Shown here in pieces: positions 1 to 6,266 of a DNA stretch of 7,759 nucleotides (within the stretch, counting starts at the first letter, position 1; every line of letters begins with the position of its first letter). Position numbers and translations under genes: made by a program. This stretch comes from Streptosporangiaceae bacterium (GTDB taxonomy: Bacteria; Actinomycetota; Actinomycetes; Streptosporangiales; Streptosporangiaceae): positions 1-7,759 of the forward strand of contig JASIBM010000221.1 in assembly GCA_030045175.1 (NCBI GenBank), written 5' to 3'. Below the pieces are notes generated by a model, which saw nothing but the letters and a program-made list of their open reading frames with translations, did no database searches and was not told where the DNA came from.

Positions 1-739
1 CCAGCAACACCCGCAGCTCCGCCTCCGTGAGGGTGACCGGCTTGCGGTGCGGCCGGTGCAGCACGCCCCCGTCCACGAGCACCGACCGGACCCGCCGCGG
101 CCGCAGCCAGCCCGCCGCCCGCCCCTGCCGCGCGACCTCAGCCGCCACCTTGTCGATCGCCCACACCTCGAAGAACGTCGCCCGGCGAGCTATCAGCTGC
201 TCCCCCGGCGTCACGACCAGGCCAGCCACGCCAGCATCCACGATCGCCCAGCCAACCGGCCCGAAGAACCCGATCGTGTCGTTCTTCAGGCAATACCGCT
301 GCAAATAACTCGCGATCACCTGCTCGCGCTGACGCTGCTTGCTGCGCCGCGCCGCGTCCGGCCCCGCGTCGTGATCGAGCAGGAACTGCGCCAGCCCGGG
401 GTTCTGCCAGGTAACCGCCTCCTGGAAGCGCAGGTCAGCGAAGGTACCGGCAATGCCGCGGGCCAGCCGCCCGGTCGCGCCGGCATACGCCTCGTCATAC
501 GCCAGCCGCCCGGCCGGCCCCGCCCCAGCGGCGTCCGCGCTGCGCGCCAGCGGCTCATCACAGACGGCCAGCACCAGGTCCGCCGGAAACCCCGCGCTGC
601 GCACGCACACATCCCGCCACACGCTCCACGCCGTCCCCGCAAGCGGAACCCGGTGCCCGGCCCCAGCCGCCAGCGAGGCCCCGGCCGCCGATGCCGGAAG
701 GGACGTCGTCTCTGCCTCAATCGCCCCGCCCTGCGCCAT
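1..739 (-). CDS. Lantibiotic dehydratase (LanB-type) N-terminal part, truncated by the window edge
   Basis: Reading the minus strand from the ATG at 739-737 gives 246 codons with no stop up to position 2, so the gene continues beyond the left edge. Seen: a variable Ala/Gly-rich start (residues 1-30), then WRDVCVRSAGFPADLVLAV (41-59), RFQEAVTWQN (104-113) and RYCLKNDTIGFFGPVGWA (148-165). These blocks are characteristic of the N-terminal (glutamylation) domain of actinobacterial LanB-like proteins. Known of the family: LanB enzymes use glutamyl-tRNA to glutamylate Ser/Thr of a precursor peptide, and a second domain eliminates glutamate to give dehydroamino acids; some relatives instead add amino acids to peptides (PEARLs). 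The elimination domain, if present, is outside the window. The start is well fixed: an in-frame TAG lies four codons upstream (751-749), and AGGGA at 750-746 sits 6 nt before the ATG. It is transcribed away from the condensation-gene operon. The family call is firm; the substrate is unknown. Confidence 0.85.
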   Translation of the reverse strand, partial: MAQGGAIEAETTSLPASAAGASLAAGAGHRVPLAGTAWSVWRDVCVRSAGFPADLVLAVCDEPLARSADAAGAGPAGRLAYDEAYAGATGRLARGIAGTFADLRFQEAVTWQNPGLAQFLLDHDAGPDAARRSKQRQREQVIASYLQRYCLKNDTIGFFGPVGWAIVDAGVAGLVVTPGEQLIARRATFFEVWAIDKVAAEVARQGRAAGWLRPRRVRSVLVDGGVLHRPHRKPVTLTEAELRVLL

Positions 740-745
740 TGCCCG

Positions 746-750
746 TCCCT
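746..750 (-). promoter_or_regulatory. Ribosome binding site of the LanB-type gene
   Basis: The minus strand reads AGGGA six bases before the ATG at 739. The in-frame stop TAG overlaps this site, so no longer start is possible. Together they fix the start of the dehydratase gene. Confidence 0.6.
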
Positions 751-766
751 AAAGCTCAGCAGCCGC

Positions 767-811
767 TCAAACGGCGAACGCCGTCCCCAGCGTGCCAGCC
801 ATGAACCGCAT
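767..811 (-). CDS. Possible 14-codon ORF upstream of the LanB-type gene
   Basis: The minus strand reads ATG at 811-809 to TGA at 769-767, encoding MRFMAGTLGTAFAV. GAGG at 820-817 lies 5 nt before the ATG, a reasonable Shine-Dalgarno. Twelve of 14 codons end in G or C. The stop is 27 nt before the dehydratase start, on the same strand, so the ORF would lie in the dehydratase leader transcript. It could be a leader peptide for translational control, a very short substrate peptide (it has two Thr, no Cys or Ser), or chance. The last codons lie in a hairpin at 771-784. The frame is open further upstream, so the start is not certain. Nothing recognisable in databases comes to mind; treat it as a candidate only. 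Confidence 0.2.
   Translation of the reverse strand: MRFMAGTLGTAFAV
771..784. promoter_or_regulatory. Perfect short inverted repeat in the LanB leader region
   Basis: The arms ACGGCG (771-776) and CGCCGT (779-784) are perfect complements separated by two A. As minus-strand RNA this would fold into a tight hairpin 32-45 nt before the dehydratase start. No U tract follows, so it is not a clear terminator. It may be an operator or a translational-control hairpin. Confidence 0.3.
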
Positions 812-856
812 CACCACCTCGCCGATTGCGTACACGCGCCCGTGACGCTGGCACGC
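790..856. repeat. Perfect 10-bp inverted repeat spanning the centre of the divergent intergenic region
   Basis: GCGTGCCAGC at 790-799 and its exact reverse complement GCTGGCACGC at 847-856 are separated by 47 bases. A perfect 10-bp pair lying between two divergent genes suggests paired recognition sites for a DNA-binding protein acting on both promoters, or the stem of a long RNA hairpin. No protein can be named from the sequence. Confidence 0.4.
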
Positions 857-892
857 CGACGCCGCGCAACGGGGAAGGTGCGGTGGCTTTTT

Positions 893-915
893 GCGCCATG
901 CGAGCGTGATGGCGC
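893..915. promoter_or_regulatory. 7-bp inverted repeat, possible operator before the first condensation gene
   Basis: GCGCCAT at 893-899 and ATGGCGC at 909-915 are perfect complements around a 9-base spacer. The pair ends 27 bases before the condensation-gene ATG and 12 bases before its ribosome binding site. That position suits an operator over the transcription start, or a 5' leader hairpin. The string TGCGCCAT is also present at 732-739, over the dehydratase start codon, but that copy is part of coding sequence. Confidence 0.35.
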
Positions 916-927
916 GTCCGGCTAGCC

Positions 928-933
928 AAGGGA
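928..933 (+). promoter_or_regulatory. Ribosome binding site of the first condensation gene
   Basis: AAGGGA lies 9 bases before the ATG at 943. An in-frame TGA at 907-909, with no other start codon between it and 943, fixes the start. Confidence 0.6.
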
Positions 934-942
934 ACGACGGAA

Positions 943-2364
943 ATGACGGAGTCTTCGCTCGCGGCGGACCAGCAATCGGCGCGGTACCCGCTGTCTTTCA
1001 CCCAGGAGTGGTTCATTGCCCTCGACCAGGAGGGTGGCGGCGGAGCGTTCGGCCCCCGGTTCCTGATGAACAGCCCGCTGCGCATCACCGGCCACGTGGA
1101 TCTCGCCGTCCTCCAGGGCGCACTCGACGACGTGGTCGCGCGCCATGAGCTGCTCCGCACCGTGGTGGTCAGGGACGCCGATCCGCCCTACCAGCAGGTG
1201 TTCCCGCCGTGCCGGGTGCCGCTGGAGGTCCAGGACCTGCCGCCGGCCGCAGGCAAGCCCAGGGACACGGTGGTCCAGGAACTGATACTCAAGGCCGAGG
1301 CGGGCACGACGATGAGCACCCGCGAGGTGCCACTGATGAAGGCGCTGCTGTGCAAGTTCGATGACCGCGACAGCCTCCTGATCCTGACCGTGCACCACTC
1401 AGCATCGGATGCCTGGTCTACCCAGGTCATCCTGCGCGACCTCGGAGCCTTTTACACGGCCCGGCGCACCGGCATCGCGCCGAAGCTGCCGCAGATGCGG
1501 CAATACCACGAGTACGCGCAGTGGCAACGAGCCAGCGCCGCAAGCACAGCCGACGATGGCTCGCCGAGATACTGGCAGCACAAGCTTGACGGCGCGCGTG
1601 AGTTCGCGATGCCGAATGACCACGGGCACCCGCAGAGCTACTCCAGGCACTACTCGCTGCGCGTCCACGGCATCGAGCCCGAGGTGATGAACGCCGCCTC
1701 CGCTCTTGTCACGGCTACCCGCAGCACCCTGTTCGCGGTCATCCTCTCGGCCTTCTACGTCCTGGCCCAGAAGATCACTGGCAACACCGACCTGGCGCTC
1801 CGTGCACTCACCACCGGCCGCGGCGAGCTTGAGTTCCATAACACCATGGGGCTGTTCCTCAACTGCGTGCCCTTCCGTACCGACATCGCTGACTGCGCGA
1901 GCTTCCGCGATATCGTCATCGCCGCGAGGGATACCTTCATCGACGCCATGGCGCACGAGCTCCCTGTCAACGTGATCGAGCAGGCATTTCCCGACTTCAT
2001 AAGCCCACGAGAAGACCGGCGGACATCACAGTTCGTTATCTCTGTGATGCCGAACCAGCTCGGCGACGATCCCCCAGTCCCCATCGCCGAGGGCGCCTAT
2101 GTGGTGCACGAGCAGCCGTCGGAGGGGGAAGAGCACCAGGACATTCCCAGCGGCGTGGCATGGAATCTGGGCATGCAGCCGTCCGGCGAGCTAAGCGGAG
2201 GCGTGGTTTACAACCTCGACGAATTCGACGAGAGCACCGTGGCGGGGTGGACCGCCGATCTGCGGCAGATCCTGGCCGGCGCCGTTCGCGATCCTGACCG
2301 GGACTGGAGGCTGCTCACCGGTCCGCCTCGCGACACGAAGATCGCGTCCAAGGCCGGGACCTGA
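943..2364 (+). CDS. Stand-alone NRPS-type condensation-domain protein 1 (altered HHxxxDG)
   Basis: A 473-residue protein made of a single condensation fold, with no adenylation or carrier domain. Visible condensation motifs are a C1-like LSFTQEW (17-23), C2 RHELLRT (67-73), C3 HHSASDAW (151-158), C4 YHEYAQWQR (188-196), and C5 TGRGELEFHN followed by MGLFLNCVPFR (291-312). The catalytic His152 and the structural Asp156 are present, but the glycine of HHxxxDG is Ala157. Known of the family: free-standing condensation domains (VibH, PapA-like) make amides or esters from carrier- or CoA-bound acyl groups and a soluble acceptor. Position 1 in a tight operon, 11 nt before its paralogue. The C-terminal tail after about residue 457 is absent from the paralogue. 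The fold is sure; the reaction is not, and the Gly-to-Ala change leaves open a structural or altered-substrate role. Confidence 0.88.
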   Translation: MTESSLAADQQSARYPLSFTQEWFIALDQEGGGGAFGPRFLMNSPLRITGHVDLAVLQGALDDVVARHELLRTVVVRDADPPYQQVFPPCRVPLEVQDLPPAAGKPRDTVVQELILKAEAGTTMSTREVPLMKALLCKFDDRDSLLILTVHHSASDAWSTQVILRDLGAFYTARRTGIAPKLPQMRQYHEYAQWQRASAASTADDGSPRYWQHKLDGAREFAMPNDHGHPQSYSRHYSLRVHGIEPEVMNAASALVTATRSTLFAVILSAFYVLAQKITGNTDLALRALTTGRGELEFHNTMGLFLNCVPFRTDIADCASFRDIVIAARDTFIDAMAHELPVNVIEQAFPDFISPREDRRTSQFVISVMPNQLGDDPPVPIAEGAYVVHEQPSEGEEHQDIPSGVAWNLGMQPSGELSGGVVYNLDEFDESTVAGWTADLRQILAGAVRDPDRDWRLLTGPPRDTKIASKAGT

Positions 2365-2375
2365 CGGATACCTCG

Positions 2376-3734
2376 GTGGCGCACGACCAGGAGCCGAAGC
2401 GGTACCCGCTGTCTTTCCCGCAGGAATGGCTCGCCACCATGGACAAGGGCGACGACGGCGGGCCGTTTGGCCCCCGGTATCTGATTGTCGCCGCACTCCG
2501 CATCACCGGCCCGGTGGATCTCGCGGTGCTCCAGGGCGCGCTGGACGACCTGGTCGTGCGCCATGAGCTGCTGCGCACCCTGGTGGTCAGGGACGCTGAT
2601 CCGCCTTACCAGGTGGTTTGCCCGCCGTGCCAGGTGCCGTTGGAGGTCAGGAGCCTGCCGCCGGTAACAGGCAAGTCCAGCGACATGGTCATCCAGGAGC
2701 TGATCGTCGAGGTCGAGGCCGGCACGATGAGCGCGCGCGAGGTGCCGATGCTGCGCGCGCTGCTATGCCGGTTCGACGACAGGGACAGTGCCCTGTTCCT
2801 CACGGTGCACCACTCAGTCTCTGACGGCTGGTCGGTCCAGGTGATCCTGCGCGACCTCGGGGCCTGCTACGCGGCCAGGGTAAGCGGCGCCCCGCCGAAG
2901 CTGCCGCAGATGCGGCAGTACCGCGAGTACGCGCAGTGGCAGCGGGCCAGCACGGCGGACGCCGAGGCGCTCAGATACTGGGCGCGCAAGCTCGACGGAG
3001 CGCGGGAAACCGTCCTGCCGAACGACCACGGGCACCCGGAACGCTATTCCAGGCCGTACTCGCTGCACGTCTTCGCCATCGAAGCCGACACCATGGCCGG
3101 CGCGGCCGCTCTGGCGAACGCCACCAGAAGCACCCTGTTCATGGTCATGCTCTCGGCGATATACGTGCTCGCGAGCCAGCTCACCGGAGCTACCGACCTG
3201 GTGGTACCCGTGATCACCGCGGGCAGGGACGAGCTCGCGTTCCATAACACCGTGGGGTTGTTCCTCAACGTCCTGCCGCTGCGGACCGAGATCGCTGACT
3301 GCGCGAGCTTCCGCGATGTTGTGATGGGAACCAGGGAGACATTCATCGATGCCATGGCACACGAGCTGCCGATCGGCGTGATCGAACAGGCATTTCCCGA
3401 CTACATCAGGTCGCGCCAAGACCCGCGGATGTCGCAGCTCCTCATCTCGAACAATCCGTCTCAGTACGGCGAGATGACCTTTCCCATCGCCGAGGGCGCC
3501 ACGGAGATAGGCGAGCAATTGCTGGATGAGGCCGTGAGCCGCGACATCCCCAGCGGCACGGCGTGGTACCTGTCCGCGCAGCCGGACGGCGCCCTGACCG
3601 GCGGCGTGCATTTCAATCTCGACGAATTCGGGGAACGCACGGCGGCTGGCTGGACCTCCGGGTTCAAGCGGATCATGACCAGCGCCGTCCGCGACCCCGA
3701 CCAGGACTGGAGGCAGCTATGGCATCGAACCTGA
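2376..3734 (+). CDS. Stand-alone NRPS-type condensation-domain protein 2 (canonical HHxxxDG)
   Basis: A 452-residue paralogue of the preceding protein, about 65% identical over its length by hand alignment, with only small gaps (for example three residues near 193). Condensation motifs are LSFPQEW (12-18), RHELLRT (62-68), intact HHSVSDGW (145-152), YREYAQWQR (182-190), and AGRDELAFHN followed by VGLFLNVLPLR (282-303). His146 and Asp150 fit an active condensation enzyme joining an acyl donor to an amine or alcohol. The donor carrier protein is not in the window. The start is GTG at 2376, 11 nt after the previous stop and weakly preceded by GGA (2366-2368). It is preferred because it gives the same short N-terminal extension before RYPLSF as in the paralogue; an ATG at codon 22 would remove the first motif. 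The 3' end overlaps the peptidase gene by 16 bases, implying one transcript and coupled translation. Confidence 0.9.
   Translation: MAHDQEPKRYPLSFPQEWLATMDKGDDGGPFGPRYLIVAALRITGPVDLAVLQGALDDLVVRHELLRTLVVRDADPPYQVVCPPCQVPLEVRSLPPVTGKSSDMVIQELIVEVEAGTMSAREVPMLRALLCRFDDRDSALFLTVHHSVSDGWSVQVILRDLGACYAARVSGAPPKLPQMRQYREYAQWQRASTADAEALRYWARKLDGARETVLPNDHGHPERYSRPYSLHVFAIEADTMAGAAALANATRSTLFMVMLSAIYVLASQLTGATDLVVPVITAGRDELAFHNTVGLFLNVLPLRTEIADCASFRDVVMGTRETFIDAMAHELPIGVIEQAFPDYIRSRQDPRMSQLLISNNPSQYGEMTFPIAEGATEIGEQLLDEAVSRDIPSGTAWYLSAQPDGALTGGVHFNLDEFGERTAAGWTSGFKRIMTSAVRDPDQDWRQLWHRT
3709..3713 (+). promoter_or_regulatory. Ribosome binding site of the M1 peptidase, inside the upstream gene
   Basis: GGAGG lies within the last codons of the second condensation gene, 5 bases before the ATG at 3719. 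This strong site decides the peptidase start against the longer in-frame extension back to 3563, which would overlap the upstream gene by 170 bases. Confidence 0.75.
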
Positions 3735-6253
3735 CCCGCGAAGAGGCCAGGGAGCGCGCGGCTCTCATCAAGGTGACTTCCTACCAGGTAGACCTCGACC
3801 TGACCGGAGGAGAGGAGACCTTCGGCTCGCAGAGCGTGATCAGGTTCAGCTGCGCCGTGCCCGGTGCCCGGACGTTCGTCAACCTGGTCGCTCCGGCGGT
3901 GCGCAAGATCACGCTGAACGGGGAGGCGGTCGCGCCCGGCGCGTTCGACGGCGAGCGGATCGCGCTGGCCAGCCTGGCCGCCGAGAACGTGCTCGTGGTG
4001 GACGCCGAGTGCGCCTACACGCGCACCGGCGATGGGCTGCACAGGTTCGCCGACCCCGCGGACGGCAACGTCTACCTGTACTCGCAGCTTGAGCCGTTCT
4101 TCGCGCACCATGTCTACGCATGCTTCGACCAGCCTGACATGAAGGCGTCGTACGAGCTGTCCGTCACGGCTCCTGCCGGGTGGCAGGTCATGTCCAACAT
4201 GGCGCTGGAGGCCGACCCGGCGGCTGCCGGGTCCGCCGCGCGCCGGTGGCGGTTCCCAGCCACGCCGCCGATCGCGACGTACGTCACTCACCTCTCGGCT
4301 GGCCGGTACCACGCGGTGCGCGATGAGCACGACGGCATCCCGCTCGGCATCTACTGCCGCCAGTCGCTGGCCGAGTACCTGGACCCCGACGAGATCTTCA
4401 CCGCCACCAAGCAGGGCCTCGATTTCTTCCGCTCGTTGTTCGGCATCAAGTACCCGTTCGGTAAGTACGACCACATCTTCGTGCCGGAATTCAACGCAGG
4501 CGGGATGGAGAACGTCGGCGCGGTGACGCTGACCGAGAACTTCGTGTTCCGGTCGCGGGTGACCGACAGCGTCAGGGAGGGGCGCGGCGAGGCGATCCTG
4601 CACGAGATGGCGCATATGTGGTTCGGCGACCTGGTAACCATGCGCTGGTGGGATGACCTGTGGCTGAACGAGTCGTTTGCCACCTGGGCAGGCAATACGG
4701 CGCAGGCCGAGGCCACCCGCTGGACCGCGGCGTGGACCAGGTTCGCCCAGGGGTACAAGGCGTGGGCGTACCAGCAGGACCAGCTGCCGTCGACCCACCC
4801 GATCGCGGCCGACATCTCGGACATCTTCGCGGCCAACGCGAACTTCGACGGCATCACGTACGCCAAGGGCGCCTCCGTGCTCAAGCAGCTTGTTGCCTAC
4901 GTGGGCAGGGACAATTTCCTGGCCGGGGCGCGCACCTACTTTGCCACGCATGCCTGGGGAAACGCGACGCAGGCCGACCTGCTCGCCGCGCTCGAACAGA
5001 CCTCGGGCCGCGACCTGGCCGCGTGGTCGCGTGAGTGGCTGGAGACCGCGGGCGTGAACACGCTGCGCCCCGCGTACACCCTCGACGACTCGGGCCGGTT
5101 CACCTCCTTCGAGGTGCTGCAGGAGGCCGCCGCGACGCACCCGGTGCTGCGCGCGCACCGGATCGCGATCGGGCTGTACTCCCTCGTCGGCGGCAAGCTG
5201 ACCAGGACGAAGCGGATCGAGGTCGATATCGCCGGGGCCGCCACGGCGATACCGGAGCTCATCGGCGTGTCGCGGCCCGACCTGGTGCTCGTGAACGACG
5301 ACGACCTGTCGTACGCGAAGATCCGGGTGGACGACCACTCGCTGCGAACCCTCGTTTCTTCGATCGGGACGATCGGCCAGTCCTTGTCCGCGGCCCTGTG
5401 CTGGGCCGCGGCGTGGGACATGTGCCGGGACGGCGAGATGGCGGCGCGCGACTACGTTCAGCTGGTGCTGTCCGGAGTGTCGTCGGTGGCCGACATCAGC
5501 GTGGTGCAGTCCCTGCTGCGGCTGGCGGCGCAGGCGGCGCGCAAGTTCGCGGACCCCGCGTGGCGGCCCGCCGGGCTAGAGCTGATGGCGCGGTCGCTGC
5601 GCAAGCTAGCCGAGTCGGCACCGCCTGGGTCGGACATCCAGCTGGCGTACGTGCGGGCGTTCACCGGCGTCGCAAGCTCCGCCCACGACCTGTCGTTCCT
5701 CGCGGCGCTGCTCGACGGGTCGGCGGTGCTTGACGGGCTTTCCGTGGACACAGAGCTGAGGTGGTCGCTGCTCGGGCGGCTAGTGTCCCGCGGGAAGGCT
5801 GGTGAGCCCGAGATCGCGGCCGAGCTCGCCAGCGATGCCACCGACGTCGGCGAGCGCAACGCTGCGTACTGCCGGGCGGTGGTCCCCTCCGCTGACGCGA
5901 AGCTGGCCGCCTGGGAGTCGCTTGCGGGCGGGGAATTGCCTGTGCCCACGTTCCGCGTCGCGCTCGCTGGGTTCGCGGACCCCGACCAGCCGGAGCTGAC
6001 GGCACCGTACCGGGAGCGGTTCTTCGCGATGATAGGCGACGCGTGGCGGGACTGGACCGCCGCGCGGATGGCGCAGGAATTCGTGCCCGGCATGTACGCG
6101 AGCTTCGAGTTGTCAGCGGAGACGGTGGCGGCGACCGACGCGTACATCGCCTCGGCGGAGCCGCCGGCGGATCTGAGCCGCCTGCTCAGCGAGGGCCGGG
6201 ACGAGATACTGCGCGCGCTGCGCTGCCAGCAGCGTGACCGCCAGGCGGGGTAG
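3719..6253 (+). CDS. pepN: M1-family zinc aminopeptidase (PepN-like)
   Basis: An 844-residue protein, close to the usual 850-860 of actinobacterial aminopeptidase N. It removes N-terminal amino acids from peptides. Domains in order are an N-terminal beta domain (about 1-190), a thermolysin-like catalytic domain (about 190-440), and a small beta plus helical ERAP1-like C-terminal domain (about 450-844). Visible active-site features are Glu125 in SQLEP, CFDQPDMKA at 135-143, the exopeptidase motif GGMEN at 261-265, zinc ligands His295 and His299 of HEMAH with catalytic Glu296, third ligand Glu318 in LNESFA with the expected 18-residue spacing, and Tyr381 in ITYAKGASV. Most relatives have GAMEN; GGMEN occurs in other M1 branches such as LTA4 hydrolase. 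No signal peptide is seen, so it should be cytoplasmic. The ATG overlaps the upstream gene by 16 bases. Placement in this operon, instead of the usual housekeeping setting, suggests peptide trimming for a product, as AplP-type M1 enzymes do for class III lanthipeptides. The symbol reflects family only. Confidence 0.93.
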   Translation: MASNLTREEARERAALIKVTSYQVDLDLTGGEETFGSQSVIRFSCAVPGARTFVNLVAPAVRKITLNGEAVAPGAFDGERIALASLAAENVLVVDAECAYTRTGDGLHRFADPADGNVYLYSQLEPFFAHHVYACFDQPDMKASYELSVTAPAGWQVMSNMALEADPAAAGSAARRWRFPATPPIATYVTHLSAGRYHAVRDEHDGIPLGIYCRQSLAEYLDPDEIFTATKQGLDFFRSLFGIKYPFGKYDHIFVPEFNAGGMENVGAVTLTENFVFRSRVTDSVREGRGEAILHEMAHMWFGDLVTMRWWDDLWLNESFATWAGNTAQAEATRWTAAWTRFAQGYKAWAYQQDQLPSTHPIAADISDIFAANANFDGITYAKGASVLKQLVAYVGRDNFLAGARTYFATHAWGNATQADLLAALEQTSGRDLAAWSREWLETAGVNTLRPAYTLDDSGRFTSFEVLQEAAATHPVLRAHRIAIGLYSLVGGKLTRTKRIEVDIAGAATAIPELIGVSRPDLVLVNDDDLSYAKIRVDDHSLRTLVSSIGTIGQSLSAALCWAAAWDMCRDGEMAARDYVQLVLSGVSSVADISVVQSLLRLAAQAARKFADPAWRPAGLELMARSLRKLAESAPPGSDIQLAYVRAFTGVASSAHDLSFLAALLDGSAVLDGLSVDTELRWSLLGRLVSRGKAGEPEIAAELASDATDVGERNAAYCRAVVPSADAKLAAWESLAGGELPVPTFRVALAGFADPDQPELTAPYRERFFAMIGDAWRDWTAARMAQEFVPGMYASFELSAETVAATDAYIASAEPPADLSRLLSEGRDEILRALRCQQRDRQAG

Positions 6254-6266
6254 GGTCCGGCACGCG

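Noticed and set aside
801..845. Plus-strand 14-codon ORF (MNRITTSPIAYTRP) before the condensation operon
   Set aside because: No ribosome binding site precedes it and it is followed by nearly 100 bases before the operon; there is nothing to support translation.
47..925. 292-codon plus-strand open frame
   Set aside because: It is antisense to the LanB-type gene, gives a low-complexity Arg/Pro-rich protein, and the minus strand has recognisable LanB motifs and a good ribosome binding site.
3563..3718. 52-codon in-frame extension of the peptidase
   Set aside because: It lies wholly in the second condensation gene, its translation is Arg-rich with no likeness to M1 N-termini, and a strong GGAGG supports the ATG at 3719.
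943..3734. Possibility that the two condensation genes are one multidomain NRPS broken by a frameshift
   Set aside because: Each has its own complete set of condensation motifs and its own start, with a TGA and an 11-base gap between; the paralogy explains the repeat without a frameshift.
3461..5338. 625-codon minus-strand open frame
   Set aside because: It is a shadow of the second condensation gene and the M1 peptidase, both with clear catalytic motifs on the plus strand; the translation is Arg/Val/Gly-rich with no domain.
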